Source: Gnetum montanum (Eukaryota; Streptophyta; Gnetopsida; Gnetales; Gnetaceae). From it: a DNA stretch of 64,000 nucleotides. How positions within the stretch are numbered: the first letter of the stretch is position 1; every line of letters starts with the position of its first letter. The DNA is taken from positions 120,239 through 184,238 of the forward strand of contig MNCI01007634.1 of the NCBI GenBank assembly GCA_015680685.1, read 5' to 3'. Shown in pieces: positions 42,600 to 55,551 of the stretch. The notes under the pieces are model-generated. The model was not told the origin of the DNA. It did not search any database and was given only the letters and a program-made list of their open reading frames with translations. The translations under genes were made by a program, and so were the position numbers.

Positions 42600-45240
42600 A
42601 TTCTTTCCTTGACCTTGGAGTAGTTGGAAAGGTGGGCTTGATATGTGAGTCAAGCTCCAACACAAGGGCTTGCTATTAGTACTATGGATGGTAGTACAGT
42701 TGCTATAAACCAAGTTAGTGCATCTATTTCTTTAATCATCCAAGATGTTCCTTGGTCTTATGACCTTCATTTCATGAGCTTAGAGGACTGCAACATCATT
42801 CTAGAGATAGATTGGCTGGTGCATTTCCAAGGTAGCTTTGGTTGTTATCGTAAGACATTATCCTTAGTAATAGACAAGGGTGTATAAGTGATTTTGCACA
42901 CAAAGCCCCACAAGATTAAGATAGACCTAGCTTCATATAAATATTTTTGTTGTTCATTATGGAAAGGTCATCCTTGCTTCATAGTCTCTATGAGTGAGAT
43001 TTCTTCGTTGCTAGGGATTGATCAAATTCCTATAGTATGTGAACTTTCTAATATCTTCTAGTTAGAATTGTTAGGTTTGCCTCCTAGGAGAGAGGTAGAG
43101 TTTAAGATTGATCTTAAACCTAGTATCAAACCTATCTCTAGAGCTTCACATAGGATGTCACTTGTCAAATTGGTAGAACTCAAAGTCCAACTTCAAGAAC
43201 TTGTAGATAAAGGCCTAATTCATCCAAGTATATCTCCTTAGGAAGCTCATATCCTCTTTCTCAAAAAGAAAGATGGAAGCAAGAGCTAATGCATCAACTA
43301 TTGACAACTAAATCAATTGATGGTAAAGAATAGGTATCCCTTACCTCACATACATGATTTTTTTGATCAACTAAGGGAAGCTCAAGTGTTCTGAAAGATA
43401 GATTTAAAGTTAGGATATCACCAGGTTCACGTTAGAAAAGGTGATATTCAGAAGAAAACATTTAGGACTTGGTATGAACATTATGAGTTTTTGGTTTACC
43501 AGTTGGACTCACCAATGCTTTGGTAGTGTTTATGTATCTCATGAATAGTGTCATGAGGCCTTCATTAGACCAATTTTTCATTGCTTTCATTTATGACGTA
43601 TTGGTATATTCAACATCAGATGATGTACATGAGCATCATCTAAGAATCATCTTGCAAATACTTAGGGAACATCAACTCTATGTTCACCCTTCAAAGTGCT
43701 CATTTTGGGGTCATGAGATTCAATTCTTATGTCATGTCATCTCAGAGGCTAGAATAGTAGTGAATCCTACTAAGATATTAGTAATTAAAAATTGGCCTAT
43801 TCCTAAGGATGTTGGAGAGATGCATAGCTTTCTTGGCTTGGTAGGTTATTATCAAAGGTTCATGAAGAACTTCTCTTACATCTCTTTACCTCTCATGAAG
43901 CTATTACAAAAGGAAATTGGGTTTCTATGGGATCCTCATTTTTAGGCTACTTTTGAGAAGCTCAAGAGTAAATTGACATCAACACCAATCTTGGTTACAC
44001 CTACCCAAAGTAAATCCTTTGATGTATGCATAGATGCATCAAGAGAAGGGTATGGTTGTGTCAAGGTAATAGCATATGCCTCAAGATAATTGAAGTTTCA
44101 TGAGTCACACTATCTCACCCATGATCTTGAGTTGTGAATAGTGGTGTTTGCCTTGAAGGTCTAGCATCATTATCCATTTTAAGAGAAATTGACCATTTGG
44201 ACTAATCATAAAGGGCTCCAATATCTAATGAATCAACCATAGTTGAACCTATGGCAATGAAAATGGGTAGAGTTATTAGCTACCTTTGACATTACCATCT
44301 AGTACTATCCAAGAAAAAGTAATGTAGTTGTAGATGCCTTGAGTTAGATGCCTAGCAAATTCTATAGCCTTGTGATCTGGTTTGATGTACTAGATAATAT
44401 CCGTGTAGATTAGGTATGTAATCCTTAGTCCATACAACTTAAGGAAACTGGTGATTCCTTAGTCATAGTGGATGCATTGAGATTGCTTCATCATAAGGAT
44501 CAGGTATGTGTACATATTGTCTTGGAAAATGTTTGCTAAAGGAGGCTCACCTTAGTTTACTTCAAATGCATCCAGGTAGTGACAAAATGTACCAAATGCT
44601 AAAGAAATTGTACTAGTGGCCAAGAATGAAGAAGTAGATTAGAGAATTTTTAGCAAAGTGCTTAATATATCAACAAGTTAAGCTAGAGCATCAATGACTA
44701 GGTGGCTACTTATACCCTCAAGAAATTCTAGAGTCAAAGTGAAAGGTAATTAATATGGCTTTCATTACCAAATTTCCTCACACTAAGGATGGTAAGGATG
44801 TTATCCTTGTGGTTTTTGACTTATTACCTCACTTTCTTACTACAAAGAATTCTACTAGTGTTGAGGATGTGGCATTATTACTTATCATTGAGATTGTTTG
44901 ACTTCATGACATTCCTATCAAGATTACATCAAATTGCAATGCCAAATTTACCTCTCAATTTTAGCAATCACTTATGATAATCCTAAGTAGTAGGTTGAAC
45001 TTGAGTTCATCATATCATCCTCAAATAGATGGATAGGTTGAACAAGTTAACCAAGTGTTATAAGATATGCTTTGATCATGCACTTTATAGTTTTTATACT
45101 CTTAAGATAGTTTGTTATCATTAGTAGATTTTTCCTACAATAGCAACTACCAGGTAAGATTGAAGACAATCCCATATGAGATCTTGTATGGAAAACCTTG
45201 TAGAACACCATTCTACTAGGATGAAGTTGAGGATAGATAG
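42600..45240 (+). pseudogene. Pol remnant of element E (protease, RT, RNase H, integrase)
   Basis: Order: protease end (42645-42887, DLHFMSLEDCNIILEIDWLV); RT from about 43040 ([48 protein letters not shown]), shifting frame near 43500 into a 141-codon open piece (43520-43945). At the catalytic site that piece reads IYDVLVYS where IDDILVYS is usual, so the first Asp is lost. RNase H spans 43960-44345 (CIDASREGYGC with an intact Asp, THDLEL, TNHKGLQYLM). The integrase core is at about 44740-45230 (FITKFPHTKDGKD, SVEDVALL, SSYHPQIDG.VEQVNQ, PYEILYGKPCRTPF). Many TAG stops. Gag is absent: only about 340 bp separate the LTR and the protease. The integrase C-terminus and any chromodomain are also lost. 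Confidence 0.8.
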
Positions 45241-45242
45241 TA

Positions 45243-45358
45243 CATTATTCACTTGGTCAGTGCACAATCATTAGCTTTATTGTATGCATCCTAAATTGTT
45301 ATTACTAATTTTTATCATTATTCATGATTAATTATTGTGCACTAACCAAGTGAATGAG
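45243..45358. repeat. Inverted repeat at the integrase/LTR junction of element E
   Basis: Arm 1 (45243-45273), CATTATTCACTTGGTCAGTG..., is nearly the reverse complement of arm 2 (45329-45358), ...CACTAACCAAGTGAATGAG. Arms about 30 bp, spacer about 55 bp. Arm 2 is normal LTR sequence (also at 39185-39215); arm 1 looks like an inverted copy. Confidence 0.7.
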
Positions 45359-48300
45359 TTGTGGCAAGTTCTCATGAAGGCTATGGCATGGGCATGGTAT
45401 TGCTATGATGGCTATGATGACATCACATGTGATTTATTCATGTAATTTGTAATTTTAGTTTTACTTTGGTTATTGCTTAGATTAAATGGAAGAAAGGTAC
45501 ATGAGTCACATGGGTCTTGGAGGTAGATGAGAGAGGGTATCTATCTCACATGGGTTAGGGGTAGAGGAAGTAGGGAAGAAGCCTTTAAGTACTATCCACT
45601 TCCTTAACTCAAAGGATTCTTGGTCTCTTAGCTCTTGGGTTGGAGGGTTGATAGGTTGCAAGAGTGTGACAAGCTTTTAGGTCTAGGGAGAATGTGGAAA
45701 GAATCAAGTAACAAAAGGTACCAACATCTAGATGAGTAATCTTGGCCCCTTTGTAATAGTTGTTTTAGTTCACCAAGTTTTGTACAAATCAAGGTTGGGT
45801 TTTGTCTTAATTGATGTAAAATCTTATAGATCTAGCATATTTAGAAATGGGAATTATTGTCAAATTCTAAATCTTAATTTTTATTATTGGATGTATTGAT
45901 GTTTCTTGATTTATAGCACTTCCTATGAACATCTCCTTTTGAGGGTTTAGGATGATTCGAATAGGTCTTAGTAAAATGCACATATCTCTCTTGGAATCTA
46001 TAATCTAGTTGTGATCTACCTATTTTTGGATTCCTTGAGAAATTATCTACAATGTTTATGAGGAAATCAGATCATAATTTGTTGTATATGAGGCACTCTA
46101 ACTTCTTTTTCCAATATTGTACAAAATCATAGCAATTTTAGTATGATATAGAGTTAAGAATATATCTCTAGTTTTATTGTGACTCTGATTCTAAAATTCT
46201 AGTATGATACAATGTATAAACTATCAAGATCCAACTAGAATCACTAGAAATTACCATGTGTGGTTAGATTTATGGTTTCATCTTTGCAGGTTATCTGAAT
46301 TTGCATAGCAATTTGATATAGAGATTCATGTATCAATATCTTCATATCTATAGATTAGTTGCTTCTAAAATTTTTATGAGACTTATATATTAATGTTATA
46401 TTTCCTACTAAAATAGAAAGAGTTAAAAATATATCATGTTATAGAGTTATATGAGATTTACTGTTAGTTGCTTGTTCTATCTCTATCTTTGATTGCCTAT
46501 AATGATGGACTAATATCTATTGTTGTGCATCTGTCATTGTTTAAATATTTTTAAAATAACTAATTATGGATATTATATTTTAGTTGAATCATTACTTAAG
46601 AATAAATTCATAGGGATGTGTGACTTATGGGAGTTTTATTTGTGGCTATCTAGTTTGCCTATTACTTTATTTGAGATGTTAAATTCTAGTGAAGTTGTTG
46701 GGATGTGTACCATTTTTTGATTTTGATCCTTGGCATTGCTATATATCTTTTGAAGTTTTTTTTTTTTTTGAATATTACCAATTGCAAGTGTTAAAGGGAT
46801 ATGACTTTTAATTGATTTTGAATCTTTGCACATTTGGGAGTTATATTTTGTTGAGTTTGGTCTTGGGATTGGGTGTTAAAATCTTGGAGGATATGATTCT
46901 ATTAAATTGGATTTCTTTGGATTCTTGGACAACTGGATTTTTTGGAACATGCTAGATTTTTTATCTTGGAATTGTTATAGAACATGTCATATTTTGAAAT
47001 TTTGGGATGACATGTTGGATTGATGGTCCTTTTATCAGCTTACGTAAAAATCATGTTGATTCCCTCCACCATCAATGTTAGTTGTCCATATTTTGATGAT
47101 TGTGAGATAGATGGATGATGACATGATTTGATCATTTGTTATGTGTTTGGATGATGGAGCTAGCACTGAGTGAGTGACCAATTGGAGATGAGACTTCCTG
47201 AAGATGAATTTTTTTTATTAACCTCAACTATCAGGGCACCAACGTGGCTCTTGTAACAAGCCCCATATAGTAAGAGAGGGTGATCCATGGCTCATTGGTC
47301 TTGTTTGATGCCTTCAAAATTCTACATGTGGGCATTCACAGGAACACCTCTAGCATCGATATGTTTAAGAACCTTGGTGGAGAATCCACATGCACCATCT
47401 TGGTTTGAATCTTGATGGGAATACATAGGGATCACCTTGATCCATTAAGAGTAATAATAAATCCATGAGCATGTTAATTTGATATTTTGTTGGAAACTTT
47501 GATTTGAAAATTTGAAAATATTCATGACAACTTGATACACATTGACACTAACTACGGTACATCCTAGCCTCCTTGTTTGTTCAATTCATGGATGGAGTGG
47601 ATGGATGTTGATTTTAAATCATTATAATGGTCAAATGAATTGATCCCATACCTATTGGATAATTGCTTGGAATTGGAGTTTTGGCAAGTTTAAGTATTTT
47701 TAGTTTCACTTTGATGGTTGCTCTTCAATGTTTATAGTGGTTGTGTGTTTGGATATTCTTTGCATTAATATATGTATGGCATATGGCATTGGATTTTTGG
47801 CATGCTTGTGATGGATGATATTGGATGTTATAGTGGTTATATGTTTGGATACACTTTTCTTTAATTATTTTGTAGATTTTTATGCCCTAACTAGCTGCCA
47901 TGAAACCTATCCTTGATTTGATCAGAAGATGGTGCTAAGATTACCCACTCAATGATAGCTAATATTTTTATTTTGTGTACAGATATTTTAGGCTAGGAAG
48001 AGCATGGAGTACATGCAATACCTCAGAGATGTTCATAACACATGATGAAATTATATGTTATTTGGAATTATAATTGCTAATTCATAAGTAGATGTATATT
48101 AACTTGATTCACGTGGTTGGATTTTTTTAGTAGACTTGTATGGATTATGAATGAGAACATAAAATATTCCTTTATGCAAGATGTTTTGGATGAGAGAATT
48201 ATGGAATTTAAAATGTCATTGATGTAATATTTCTTTTAGTGGATACTTATAATTTAAATTACTTATATATATATATTCATCTTAATATTAAAATATATGA

Positions 48301-48477
48301 TTTGTTCCCATTATCTTATCTTTTAATCTCTTCTTCCTCTTAGTCACGGCTTAACCATACTTCCTTTCACTATGTTAGAATGAAAAAATTTCATTACTCT
48401 ACCATGGCCAACCTTTGGTATCTGTTATTACCCCATGTAATTCTCTTCATCCTAAGGGTGCAAAGGAGGATGTTACA
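45290..48477 (+). repeat. 3' LTR of element E
   Basis: Matches 39021-42263 from about 45310 on; the first about 100 bp are missing or rearranged. Ends GATGTTACA at 48477. A T-run of about 14 lies at 46758-46770. Confidence 0.8.
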
Positions 48478-48640
48478 ACATACATGCATACACATAAAAG
48501 TATTAAACCACATAACCACTAGGGTCATAACGCACACCCAAGGAACATAATTAGAAAAAAATTTATCAAAAGTTATGCCATGCTCCCAATGAATACTCGT
48601 GAGATCCTACCACACTAAATAATAGGATTAGAGCATATTT
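48478..48640 (-). repeat. 5' LTR of element D, second part
   Basis: Resumes LTR D after element E: CCACATAACCACTAGG and CCAAGGAACATAATTA match 34494-34545. Runs into the N gap, so about 195 bp of the LTR are not seen. Confidence 0.7.
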
Positions 48641-48684
48641 NNNNNNNNNNNNNNNNNNNNNNNNNNNNNNNNNNNNNNNNNNNN
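48641..48684. other. Assembly gap (44 N)
   Basis: Run of 44 N. The frame of 65 codons drawn across it is not a gene. Confidence 1.
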
Positions 48685-49464
48685 TTATTATAATTATCTC
48701 TCTATACTCATTTCCAGTGACAAATATCATGTACTTAATCAAAACAAGGCTATGATTCTCCATGATGGTTGGATATTTGCAAAATAGTATTCTTCTTTAT
48801 TTGGTTTGGAGTGACCATTTATCCTTTGTTATTTTGTAATCAGTCTTTCAATTACTTAATTCCATAGATAACTATCAAACATTAGTTCTTGGAACATCTC
48901 TATCCCCCTTAAGACATTAACTCCAACATTGTACAAAATCATAAGTGGGGATCATAATAGTATAAGGATTCTATAGTAGAAGAATACATGTTTAACTTTC
49001 TAGGTAGTGGGTGCTAAGGCTAGTTGACTCTTAGTTATATAATGATTTTATTCCTACCAAGGTTAGCCAAGGTACCTAATTATTGGACACCTACTCATTA
49101 TTTAAGGATTATAGCTAGAATTTTTTTCCTATTTATTGAGTTCATGTATGATTAATCTAACATTACCATTGAATTTAGAGTCTAAATAAAAGGTTAAAAT
49201 GATTATCTATTTATCCATAACAAACATAAGATGCACAAGTTATAATATTTTAAATTTATTAGTATTAATAAAATTAAATATATTATTATATCTAAGCCAA
49301 GATTATTAATTAATTTTTTAATGCTTCAAATGCTATAACTAACTATGTCAATCTATCCATAATAATGAAAAATGTAGGAAATGATTATTTATTTATCCCA
49401 ATTGGATATCATATGATCAAGTTATGGGTATTTAAATTTTTAAATTTGAAAAATCATTAATATC
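48685..49464. other. AT-rich intergenic sequence, no gene seen
   Basis: No open frame, repeat or promoter could be supported. Confidence 0.5.
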
Positions 49465-49935
49465 ATCCTAGCCTTATCCCAACAAAATGGTGTCAACTAC
49501 ATAAAATATTTTTTTCATTCATCTCTATGAAGAGCTAGATCTCTATTTATTTATAGTTTCTTCAAATCATCTTTAATTATTTTGTTTTCATGTCTTTTTC
49601 AGCCTTCCTTTTGATGGCTTTGCACATGTCCAAATCATCTAAGATGTTATTCTTTTAACTTCTTTGAAATAGAAGATCAAGTCTTTCTCTAATATCTATA
49701 TTATGTAGTTAATTACTTCTAGTAACATTCAATATTCATCTATGCATTCACATTTCTACTACATTGATTTGTTTTATATGCCTCTTTTGTAATGATCAAC
49801 ATTAATATCATATAAGATAGCTGGCCTAATTGCTATCATATAAAATTTCCTCTTCTATTTTGTTAGTATTCTTTTATCATATGGAATGCCACTAGCCTAT
49901 CTTCATTTTAATCATCCTACCTTAATTTTATTTCT
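49465..49935 (-). mobile_element. LINE (L1-type) 3' end remnant
   Basis: On the minus strand a decayed frame reads KFYMIAIRPAILYDINVDHY, then an IRERLDLLFQRS-like stretch, then a GRLKKT-like stretch. This parallels the C-terminal end of a plant LINE reverse transcriptase ORF (usual form KFYRTAIRPAMLYG, LGVAPIEEK, GRPKKTW). The segment TTATCCCAACAAAATGGTGTC at 49473-49493 resembles the conserved 3' tail found after such ORFs in plants. Only the last about 470 bp are present, as expected for 5' truncation. Confidence 0.65.
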
Positions 49936-50900
49936 TATATATTTCACTATCTATTTCAAGGATTAATCATAGGTAATATAATTTTTTATAGTTAGGAAAT
50001 TTTTTAGCCTTATATTATTATTGCTATTTTACCACTATTTATGTTATTATTAAAATTGCATTCCATATATTCTCTCTTACTTCTACTAATTTTTAAACCT
50101 TTTGATTCTAGAGCATGTCTTTACTTTTTCATTTTAGTAGTATTTTCTCAAACTATATCCACCAACATAATATCATTTATAAATAGCATACAAAAAGGGA
50201 TTTTATCTTGTATTTTTTTTATTAATAATTAAATAATTTTAAAATAATTAAATAAATTTTAAATTTATTAATGCAATTTATAAATTAAAAATTTGTAATT
50301 TAGGATTTTAACTTAGCACCTCATTGCTAGGTGTTAAGACCTCACTAGCTAATCATATAGTTATATTTATAAAATATTAATATATTATTCAATTTAAAAT
50401 TTAAGGTTAATCTTATTAGGTCTAGCAAAAAATCCAAATTTTCCCATCAATTAATGGAAACCCATAGGTGATCATTAGGTATACATTCACTTGATGAAGC
50501 TTACAAGGTTATGGTTACCATAGCTAGTCCACTTGAGACTACTTGATAGTACCTACAAGTTTGTGAGCATCATGATAGTCTAAGAGAGGCTTAATGGTGA
50601 TGAAAATAGTGGTGATAGTAGTTGGATGAGATGAGCCATAATAAGATAAGATTGGGCTTTACCTTATAGATGGTGGTAATATCTAATATGTTGAAGCTAG
50701 TATGATGGATGCTAGTATGTCACTTTAGCTTGAGAGTGATTTATTAAAATTTGATGATGTGAGTTATATTCATTGCATTGATTATGATGTTGATGAATAG
50801 TCTTTGGTTGGTTGCATCAACAGGATGCCATCGACGTGACCCCATCAACAAGATCCTATCAACATAGGTTTTCCCACATTGACATGTACCCGTCGACATG
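49936..50900. other. AT-rich sequence, possibly LTR of element F
   Basis: No gene. It could include the U3 part of the F 5' LTR, but no second copy was found to prove it. Confidence 0.3.
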
Positions 50901-50915
50901 GCACCCTAGTAGGTC

Positions 50916-50924
50916 TATAAATAT
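50916..50924 (+). promoter_or_regulatory. TATA box, possible LTR promoter of element F
   Basis: TATAAATAT in GGTCTATAAATATGACG, about 860 bp before the start of gag. Just upstream are imperfect repeats of CCATCGACATG type. Confidence 0.45.
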
Positions 50925-51776
50925 GACGCCCCAGCCATGTTAATGGGAAGTTAGAATTTCAACTACTAGAGGAACTCCTATAGTTTTTTTCCATAAGAGA
51001 TAGAATAAATTTCAAAGTGCCCACAATAGAAGTAGATTATACCTATCTTTATTTGAGCACTGTTGTACCTAAGCACTACAGTATGTGTAGCAATAAAGGT
51101 GAGTTTTTTGATAGGCCTTGTAGCACTTGGACTAGCTTAATGATTTATTTCTGCATTTATTATTTTTTATTAATTAAGAAATTAAGTAAGCTAAGATGAT
51201 TAAAAATTTAAGTAATTAATTAAGCTAAATAGACTAGCATACATAAGTACAACCACTTCAAGCATATGTATAACACTTGTTAATCTTAGTAGCGCTTAAC
51301 ACTTGGTTACCTAGCAATGTTGTACATGTTTAGGATGTGTATAGAAAGTGGGACCAAATACTTATGTTAGGATAGTTAGTTATTAATTAGAAATTAAATT
51401 AGTTGAAGTAGTTAATCAATTTATTCTTAATCTATTATCAACCTTTGGTAAAAAAATATAAAATAATAAAAATAATGTGCCTCAATTACACTTAATCATC
51501 CAACTAAGCCTCACAAGTGTAGTTGGGAAGACAATGATTGTTCCACAATTAGATTCACCTTCTAGATTGAATCCTATGTATGAGAACATTAGGAATCCAT
51601 GGAGTCCTATGTATGAGATCATCATAAATGGAGGGATGGTAGAGGACATCAAAGGCATCATCAAGATTATGATGATGAGCCTCTACTAACCACTTGAAAT
51701 ATGCTCAAAATCATAGAGACTATTAGAATTACTACTAGGCATGTGAAAGATAGCTGAATCAAGCAGCTAGACATGA

Positions 51777-52560
51777 ACAATATTGCTAAATTTGAGGGGA
51801 GATATAACTCAAATCCTCAAATAAATCTGCAAGCCTTTCATGATGCTTGTGCCTTACAAAAGACTGAAAAGGATTGGCAAAAGCTCAAGTTCTTCCCTAG
51901 AACACTCATTAAGAAAGTAAAAAGCTACTATTAATCTCTGGAACCAAATTCAATCTATTTATGGAGTATAATGCTAGAAATATTTAATGACAAATATCAA
52001 ACCTACTCCAAAATGTCAAACCTAAGAAGGAAAACCCAAGGATGGAAGCAAGGAACACGTGAATCCTTGGATGCTGCCATGAAAATATATTATTCATTAT
52101 TACACTGATGCCCTGGCCATGGTTACTCTTAAAGGGAACAACTTTGCCACATCATATATGGGCTTCACTTAGAAACATGAAGGATCCTTAGGGTCTATGC
52201 CAAAGGAAGATTATTGAAATTAAGAGCCCATCAAATACAAAGGCTGATTGAGCAAGTAGCAAAAGAAGAAGGAGAGTTGAGGAAACATGAAAGTGTAGAA
52301 GAATATAATAGGAACCTTTCCATCAGAAAGAAGGAGATCCACTTTTGTGATAATGAAGAGGAATCACCTCTTGATGAGAAGGTTCAATGAAAGACCTTCT
52401 TGATCCAAAAATATTTCTAAAATGTTAGCTAAAGTAGATAAAATGTGGGATTCATTAAATGAAGAATTCCAAGCTATTCTAAAAATCACAAAAGAATAAA
52501 GAGAGAAGGGTAGTGATCATGACCACAAGAGGCACAAAGAAGTTGAATGTCCCTACTAAT
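51777..52560 (+). pseudogene. Gag of element F
   Basis: Reads NNIAKFEGRYNSNPQINLQ, KLKFFPRTLIKKVKSYY, IFNDKYQTYSKMSNLRR and then a charged region (RLIEQVAKEEGELRKHESVE) to about 52390. Composition and order fit Gag of plant Ty3/gypsy elements, which builds the particle. Stops and frame changes occur at about 51930, 52105 and 52390. The zinc knuckle is not readable. A Gln/Tyr/Pro-rich stretch follows to 53330. Confidence 0.6.
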
Positions 52561-53329
52561 GGGACAAGGGCAAAGCTACTAGAGTAGAATAAGTTGTGAA
52601 TATTGAATCAGATGATGATGATATTGGATGTGACATCTATCACTATGAACATCCTAAGAGATGTTTCCCTATTGTGTTACACTTATAGAAATCTGGGGTG
52701 TACACTTTGAATCCATGACTATCAAAAGGGCAAACAACCAGAAGATTTCCTTATCCTCAAGGTAATCCTAGGTAGTTCCACTAGCAACAACCTTATTATT
52801 CAAGTGCAACTCCATGACAACCATATGAGTAGTATTAGTAGTGGCAACAACCACAGTCATGGGTGATGCCACCACCATAGTAGCAATACCCTTATATACA
52901 ACTAGATCCATATAGGTACTATGTTTACCAACCCCTATCTTCATGTGACTCTTCCACTCATGTTTCTCCTTTCCAACATCACTACCATTCTCCTAAATAT
53001 CACTGAACTCATTCTCCAACTCCTAGGGGGATCCCATATTTCATCCATTCCCTCATCATGTGCCTACACCTATTCCTCCACCATCAACACAACTATTGCC
53101 TACTTCATCCATGCAGGGTGAGCTTCCAACTCAACTATGACAATGTAATACCACATGGACCATTAATCTATAATCAGTTAATCAACAAAGTGGTTCAAAA
53201 ACTACATCTCACAAATGACCATTCATTCTAACCCAATAGCCCTTGTAAGCCCTCACAAACTCATGCAATTGGTCACCCTACTCCTTCTTCATCCTTTACA
53301 AATCATCAAATTGAGAGCCCTTCAAACCA

Positions 53330-53800
53330 AACACCTTTCAAGATTTGCATTGTTATGTTAACTCATGCCATATCTAACTGGACCTAGGTTGGCAACATTT
53401 CCAAGAAATTAGTTGATCTTGGAAGTTCCACTATCTATTTATAGATTTCTGGGAATGAACCATGCAATGCTCTTCTAGATTCAAGTTTTGGTGTTAATCT
53501 AATTTCCCATGAGATGTATACTACCTAAGACCTAACACATCTCATGAAGAGAAATATCATATTAAAATTGGTAAACAAGTCCATCACTATTCCATTGGAA
53601 CTGGTAGGAGATATTATGACCACTATCTATGGATGGTCGTATCCTACCAATTTTCTAGTAGTCAAAGTTGAGAACTGCAAGAGGGATTTTCCAATCATTA
53701 TGGGAATGGTATGGCTAAGTATTGTTGATGTAAGAATGGGTATCAAGGATCTTTCCCTAGAAATTTCCAAGGAAAATGCATTTGAAAAGATCTAGAAGAA
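53330..53800 (+). pseudogene. Protease of element F
   Basis: NALLDSSFGVNLISHEMY (about 53465-53520) fits the retropepsin active site with a nearby structural motif. A 83-codon open piece (53544-53795) with GWSYPTNFLVVKVENCKRDF and FPIIMGMVWLSIVDVRMG follows, as in Athila-type proteases. The active-site triplet reads D-S-S where D-x-G is expected, so it is probably inactive. A TAA splits the two parts at 53527. Confidence 0.65.
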
Positions 53801-54379
53801 ATGAATTTCATGCATCACATAGATTGATACAGGGTGCAACTACATGTTAAAACTCTAGTTTATGAAAAGAGCATCCATTTCCACATGTAGGAAATGTGAA
53901 AATGAGGTGGATATTCAAAGGTTCCTATACACATTAGCCACAAAATAAGAGGACACCCAATAGCTGATAGTTGATTCTGAGAGTAGCATAATTTACATGG
54001 AACCAACTAAGAGCCTTGCATGCACCTATGTTGCAGGAATGAATGAACTAGAGCTAGTTCATCATCAACTCTAATGAAAAAAATAATGATACCTATTGGG
54101 AAGAGTTGGAAATCCCTAAAAATTTTAAATAAGAACCACTAGAGTTTAAAACACTAGCTATTGTCCTAGAATATGCATTTCTAAAAAGTGGAAAGCTAAT
54201 TATAATCAATGTTAAACTTGCTCTTAGAAAAAAGAGAAATTGTTGAAAGTGATTAATATATGGCCAATAGCCTTTACTTGGTCATATCTTGAACTCACTA
54301 GGATTGATCCATGAATATGCTAGCACCGTATCTATATTGATCTAGCCATTAAGCCAAGGAAGTAACCATAGTGATGGTT

Positions 54380-55551
54380 GAATCCTAAATTAAAGGAAAT
54401 CATCAAGGGGGAGCTATAACAACTCCTTAAGGTAGAGTTCATCTATCCTATTGTAGATAGTAAGTGGGTTAGCCCACTCATGATTCTATCAAAGAAAGAT
54501 GGCAAGTGGTAGGTTTGTATTGATTTCAGGCTAGTAAACATGGCAACATTCAAAGATCATTTCCCATTACCATTTGTCAATCAAGTGTTGGACACCAATT
54601 TTGGACATTGCTATTATAACTTTTTGGATGGTTATAGTGGCTATAACCAAATTCAGATTGCACAAGAAGATCAGGCCAAAATTACATTCACAAGTCCTTG
54701 GGGGACTTTTACATATTGGAAGATGTCTTTTGATCTATGCAATGCTCCTACCACATTTCAATGCTTGGTCTTGAGCATCTTTTAGTAGAAAATTGGTAGT
54801 GAGATGAAAGTCTTCATGGATGACTTTTCCACTTATGATGTTACATTTGAGCAAGCCTTGGACTACCTTGACCAAGTATTAAAAAGATGTATGGAGATAA
54901 ACCTATGCCTCAATAGGTAAAAGAGCCATCTAATGATCCAAGAAGACATAATCTTGGGGCATAGAATATCACAATCCAGGATTGAGGTAGACCTTAAAAA
55001 GATAAGGCTTACTCAAGGAATAGCCCATCAACTAAAAATAGTTAAAGATGTTCGATCATTTCTTAGGAACACTAGTTACTTTTCATGATTTGTAGAGAAT
55101 TTCTCTAAGATTGCAAAATTTTTGGTCAAAGTAACAAAGAAAGATGCATCATTTTTTTAGACCAAGGAATGTGAAAATGCATTCCAATAGCTAAAAAAGA
55201 GACTCATAGAAAATCCAATTGTATGAGCACCAAACTGGTCCAGACCATTTTATATCATGAAAGATGCATCAAATTATGCCTTGGAAACCATGTTGATGTA
55301 GTTGGATGATTAGAAACATCCATATTATATCCACTATGCAAGACAAAGCATTATGGGTGCACAAATCAATTACACCACAATGGATATAGAGCTAGTGACA
55401 ATGGTGTATGCTTTGGAAAAGTTTGAACTATGTGCTTAGGTACAAATTTTTTGTACACATTGACCACAATGCGATTTGCTTCCTAGTGAACAAGCCAATG
55501 GTGAACTCTAGTGTTATATGGTGGCTGGTGATCTTGTAGGAATTTGACCTT
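54380..55551 (+). pseudogene. Reverse transcriptase and RNase H of element F
   Basis: Begins with LKVEFIYPIVDSKWVSPLMI and SKKDGKW.VCIDFRLVN. A clean piece (54540-54785) holds FKDHFPLPFVNQVLDTNFGH, FLDGYSGYNQIQIAQEDQAK and TFTSPWGTFTYWKMSFDLCN. The catalytic FMDDFSTY (about 54815) is intact, followed by LKRCMEINLCLN and ILGHRISQSRIEVD. The RNase H part reads FYIMKDASNYALETMLM (first Asp intact) and INYTTMDIELVTMVYALEKF. Stops are mostly TAG; a frame change lies near 55430. Confidence 0.8.

Larger units (their letters stand above)
39021..48477 (+). mobile_element. Element E: Del/Tekay-like LTR element lacking gag, nested in D
   Basis: Two LTRs of about 3.2 kb (39021-42263 and about 45290-48477) flank about 3 kb with protease, RT, RNase H and integrase on the plus strand. 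The LTR ends TGTTACA at both copies. The flanks ATATA (39016-39020) and ACATA (48478-48482) look like a target duplication with one C-to-T change. The integrase (SYNSNYQVRLKTIPYEILYG) is of Del/Tekay type. Gag and the integrase end are missing. Confidence 0.8.
33824..48640 (-). mobile_element. Element D: Del/Tekay-like LTR element lacking gag, split by element E
   Basis: Two related LTRs (33824-34816 and 38366-39020 plus 48478-48640) flank about 3.5 kb with decayed protease, RT, RNase H and integrase on the minus strand. The protease lies only about 0.4 kb from the right LTR, so gag is gone. Element E sits in the right LTR. The right terminus is lost at the N gap, so a target duplication cannot be checked. 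Confidence 0.75.

Noticed and set aside
48566-48763. 65-codon minus-strand frame across the N run
   Set aside because: It only exists because N is read through; it lies across an assembly gap.
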